From assembly GCA_902512755.1 (NCBI GenBank), contig CABXKB010000005.1, forward strand, positions 1 to 64,000: 64,000 bases of DNA. Reading direction: 5' to 3'. The position numbers and the translations under genes are program-made. This document shows, one piece after another, positions 62,270-64,000 of the stretch (position 1 is the stretch's first letter; each line of letters begins with the position of its first letter). The notes under the pieces are model-generated. The model was not told where the DNA came from and made no database searches. It was given only the letters and a program-made list of their open reading frames with translations. This DNA is from an uncultured Bacteroidota bacterium. GTDB taxonomy: Bacteria > Bacteroidota > Bacteroidia > Flavobacteriales > Flavobacteriaceae.

Positions 62270-64000
62270 GTATTTTAATATGTTCAGTCAAATTAAAGAA
62301 CGGAATGTTGGGCTTTTGATTGGCTTATATTCTTTAATTTCTGTTCAATGTAATCTTGACGTTCCTCAGGAAGTTGAAAATGAAATGGGAAGCCTTCCGG
62401 AAAAAATAGACTTTAATTATCATGTCAAACCTGTTTTATCGGATCGTTGCTATTCTTGTCATGGTCCTGATGAAAAAAGTCGAAAAGCAGGATTGCGTTT
62501 AGATATTGAATCAATTGCTTTTTCAAAGTTAGAAAGTAATAACCGTGCATTTGTTAGGGGAAGTATTTCAAGAAGTGAAGGAGTGCATAGAATCTTAAGT
62601 AATGATCCTGAAATGCACATGCCCCCTCCAGAATCAAATCTTTCTCTAACCAATCGAGAAAAGGCAATCATAATAAAATGGATAGATCAGGGAGCCGAAT
62701 GGAAAAACCATTGGTCGTTTATTACGCCAAAAATGCCTAAAATTCCCAAAAACATAAATGTTAATTCGAAAATTAGTAATGAAATTGATTACTTCATTAA
62801 CCGAAAATTGAATAAATTAAATTTAGAATTTTCTGAAAAGGCATCCAAGGAAAGATTATTAAGGAGAGTATCTTTTGATCTTAGAGGTCTTCCTCCATCA
62901 ATAGAGGAAATTGATGACTTTGTAAATGATAATAGCCCTAATGCCTATGAAAAAGTAGTTGATAAATTTTTAAATTCAGTTGCTCATGCAGAAATGTTAA
63001 CTCTTGACTGGTTAGACCTTTCAAGATATGCAGATTCTCATGGATTACATGCTGACGGGGCTAGAACAATGTGGCCATGGAGAGATTGGGTTATAAACTC
63101 ATTTGAAAAAAATATGCCATATGATCAATTTGTGACTTGGCAAATTGCTGGTGACCTATTTGAAAATCCTACACGTGAACAAAAATTAGCAACCGCCTTT
63201 AATAGAAACTCTCCTATGACTGCTGAGGGAGGTGCCATAGATGAAGAATGGAGACTTCACTATGTTTTTGACAGAACAGAAACCCTTAGTACTGCTTTTC
63301 TTGGTCTAACAGTTGCTTGCGCTAAATGTCACGATCACAAATTTGACCCAATATCACAAAGAGATTATTATCAACTAGCTTCCTTTTTTAATAATATAAA
63401 AGAATTAGGAATGACAGGAGATGACGGAGATTTTGGGCCCCTTTTACCTATGCCAAATAAAGCGAAAGAAGATGAAATTAATCAAATTAAAGCAAAGATT
63501 AATGATAAAGAAAAAGAGATTAATATTCGAAAAGATGATTTAAGAGAGTTCTACAATTATGTAGAAAATCTTAAAAACAAAAATTCTAATGAAAAAGATA
63601 TTATAAGTAATTTAAAATCAAATTATTTAATTGGACACTATCCACTTGATAGGATTAAAAAATCTTATAACTCAAATAACAAAAAGATATTTATAGTTGA
63701 TAATAACTATTTTGCTAAATCAGAATCTAAAGCTGAAATTGTATCTGGGATAAAAGGTAAGGCTCTAAAATTCTCAACTGACATAGATTATTTAAAACTA
63801 GAAAAAGTTCCAAATTTTGAAACAAATGATTCTTTTTCAGGTTCATTTTGGATAAACTCTAATGACATGGATCCTGAAAAAACACAACACGTTCTTGGAA
63901 CAAGTGGGCAAAAAAATGATTTTTGGAGAGGTTGGGATATATACTTAGATAACGAAAACTACATTAATATGAGACTAATTAATGTGCTACCAACTAATTT
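62270..64000 (+). CDS. PSCyt1/DUF1549 planctomycete-type cytochrome protein, partial at 3-prime end
   Basis: 577 codons are open from the ATG at 62270 to the window edge without a stop; an alternative ATG lies at 62282. The N-terminus has a lipoprotein-like segment (LISVQC). A PSCyt1 heme domain follows with the c-type site CYSCH inside SDRCYSCHGPDEKSRKAGLR, then a DUF1549 (PSCyt2) domain (LRRVSFDLRGLPPS, DWLDLSRYADSHGLH, TVACAKCHDHKFDPI with a second CxxCH). A lysine-rich coiled coil follows (about 400-450). Near the edge, a LamG-like segment (GSFWINSNDM..) begins. DUF1553 is expected beyond the window. Such proteins are abundant in Planctomycetes and Verrucomicrobia; their role is undefined but they accompany glycan-degradation genes. 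Confidence 0.9.

Noticed and set aside
62459-62671. Minus-strand frame opposite the PSCyt1 gene
   Set aside because: It is a shadow of the clearly coding plus strand (CxxCH heme domain).

Overview
This window is AT-rich bacterial DNA that reads as the chromosome of a member of the Bacteroidota, most likely a marine flavobacterium. The reasons are: TonB-dependent receptors with an N-terminal CarboxypepD_reg-like domain, DUF4270 and DUF3108 proteins, the gene orders glgA-like/panC/panD/YbhN-like/radA and yceD/rpmF/fabH/accB/accC, almost no Shine-Dalgarno (SD) sequences, many TTG/GTG starts, and promoters fitting the Bacteroidetes consensus TTTG-N17..20-TAnnTTTG. No rRNA, tRNA, CRISPR array, insertion sequence or prophage was seen.

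Layout. (1) 1-9721, minus strand: a long operon for acyl-CoA catabolism (three acyl-CoA dehydrogenases, an aminoglycoside-phosphotransferase-type kinase, a crotonase, a MaoC hydratase and two short-chain dehydrogenases). It lies directly downstream of a 1011-aa TonB receptor with unusual Ala-rich inserts, which suggests uptake and beta-oxidation-like breakdown of a hydrophobic substrate. (2) 9990-13549: acyltransferase, YpdA-type disulfide reductase and GntP permease. (3) 13546-24420: DUF4270 lipoprotein, half-length glycogen-synthase-like protein, pantothenate genes panC/panD, radA, gdhA, recO and a second TonB receptor. (4) 24567-32086: ileS, a DksA-like protein, lspA, a small regulator/membrane-protein pair, 5-formyl-THF cyclo-ligase and uvrC. 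(5) 32153-45666: envelope and central housekeeping genes (DUF3108, M23 peptidase, pgi, recJ, rsmI, tdk, alr, asd) and the rpmF/fatty-acid cluster. (6) 45728-52567: prolyl oligopeptidase, carbonic anhydrase, BASS transporter, pdxA, riboflavin synthase and a Na+/H+ antiporter.

(7) 52568-53717 is the most unusual part. A near-perfect Bacteroidetes promoter with a palindrome in its spacer precedes a ~160-nt leader. The leader contains a 20-codon mini-ORF with a strong SD (exceptional in this phylum), four interchangeable TGCTGT/ACAGCA pairing segments and a strong intrinsic terminator. The terminator ends four bases before the start codon of an isopenicillin-N-synthase-like Fe(II) oxygenase. It looks like an undescribed attenuation-type or small-RNA regulatory element.

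(8) 53722-59251, minus strand: an apparent operon of carbohydrate esterase-like hydrolase, GH109-type NAD-dependent glycosidase, GHMP sugar kinase and sugar nucleotidyltransferase, followed by a serine beta-lactamase-fold lipoprotein. The kinase/nucleotidyltransferase pair suggests salvage of a released sugar to an NDP-sugar. (9) 59252-64000: two tiny tandem membrane ORFs, two small lipoproteins, a stand-alone TonB-plug-like protein coupled to a PqqB-like metallo-hydrolase, and the start of a large Planctomycete-type cytochrome/DUF1549 protein that runs off the window.
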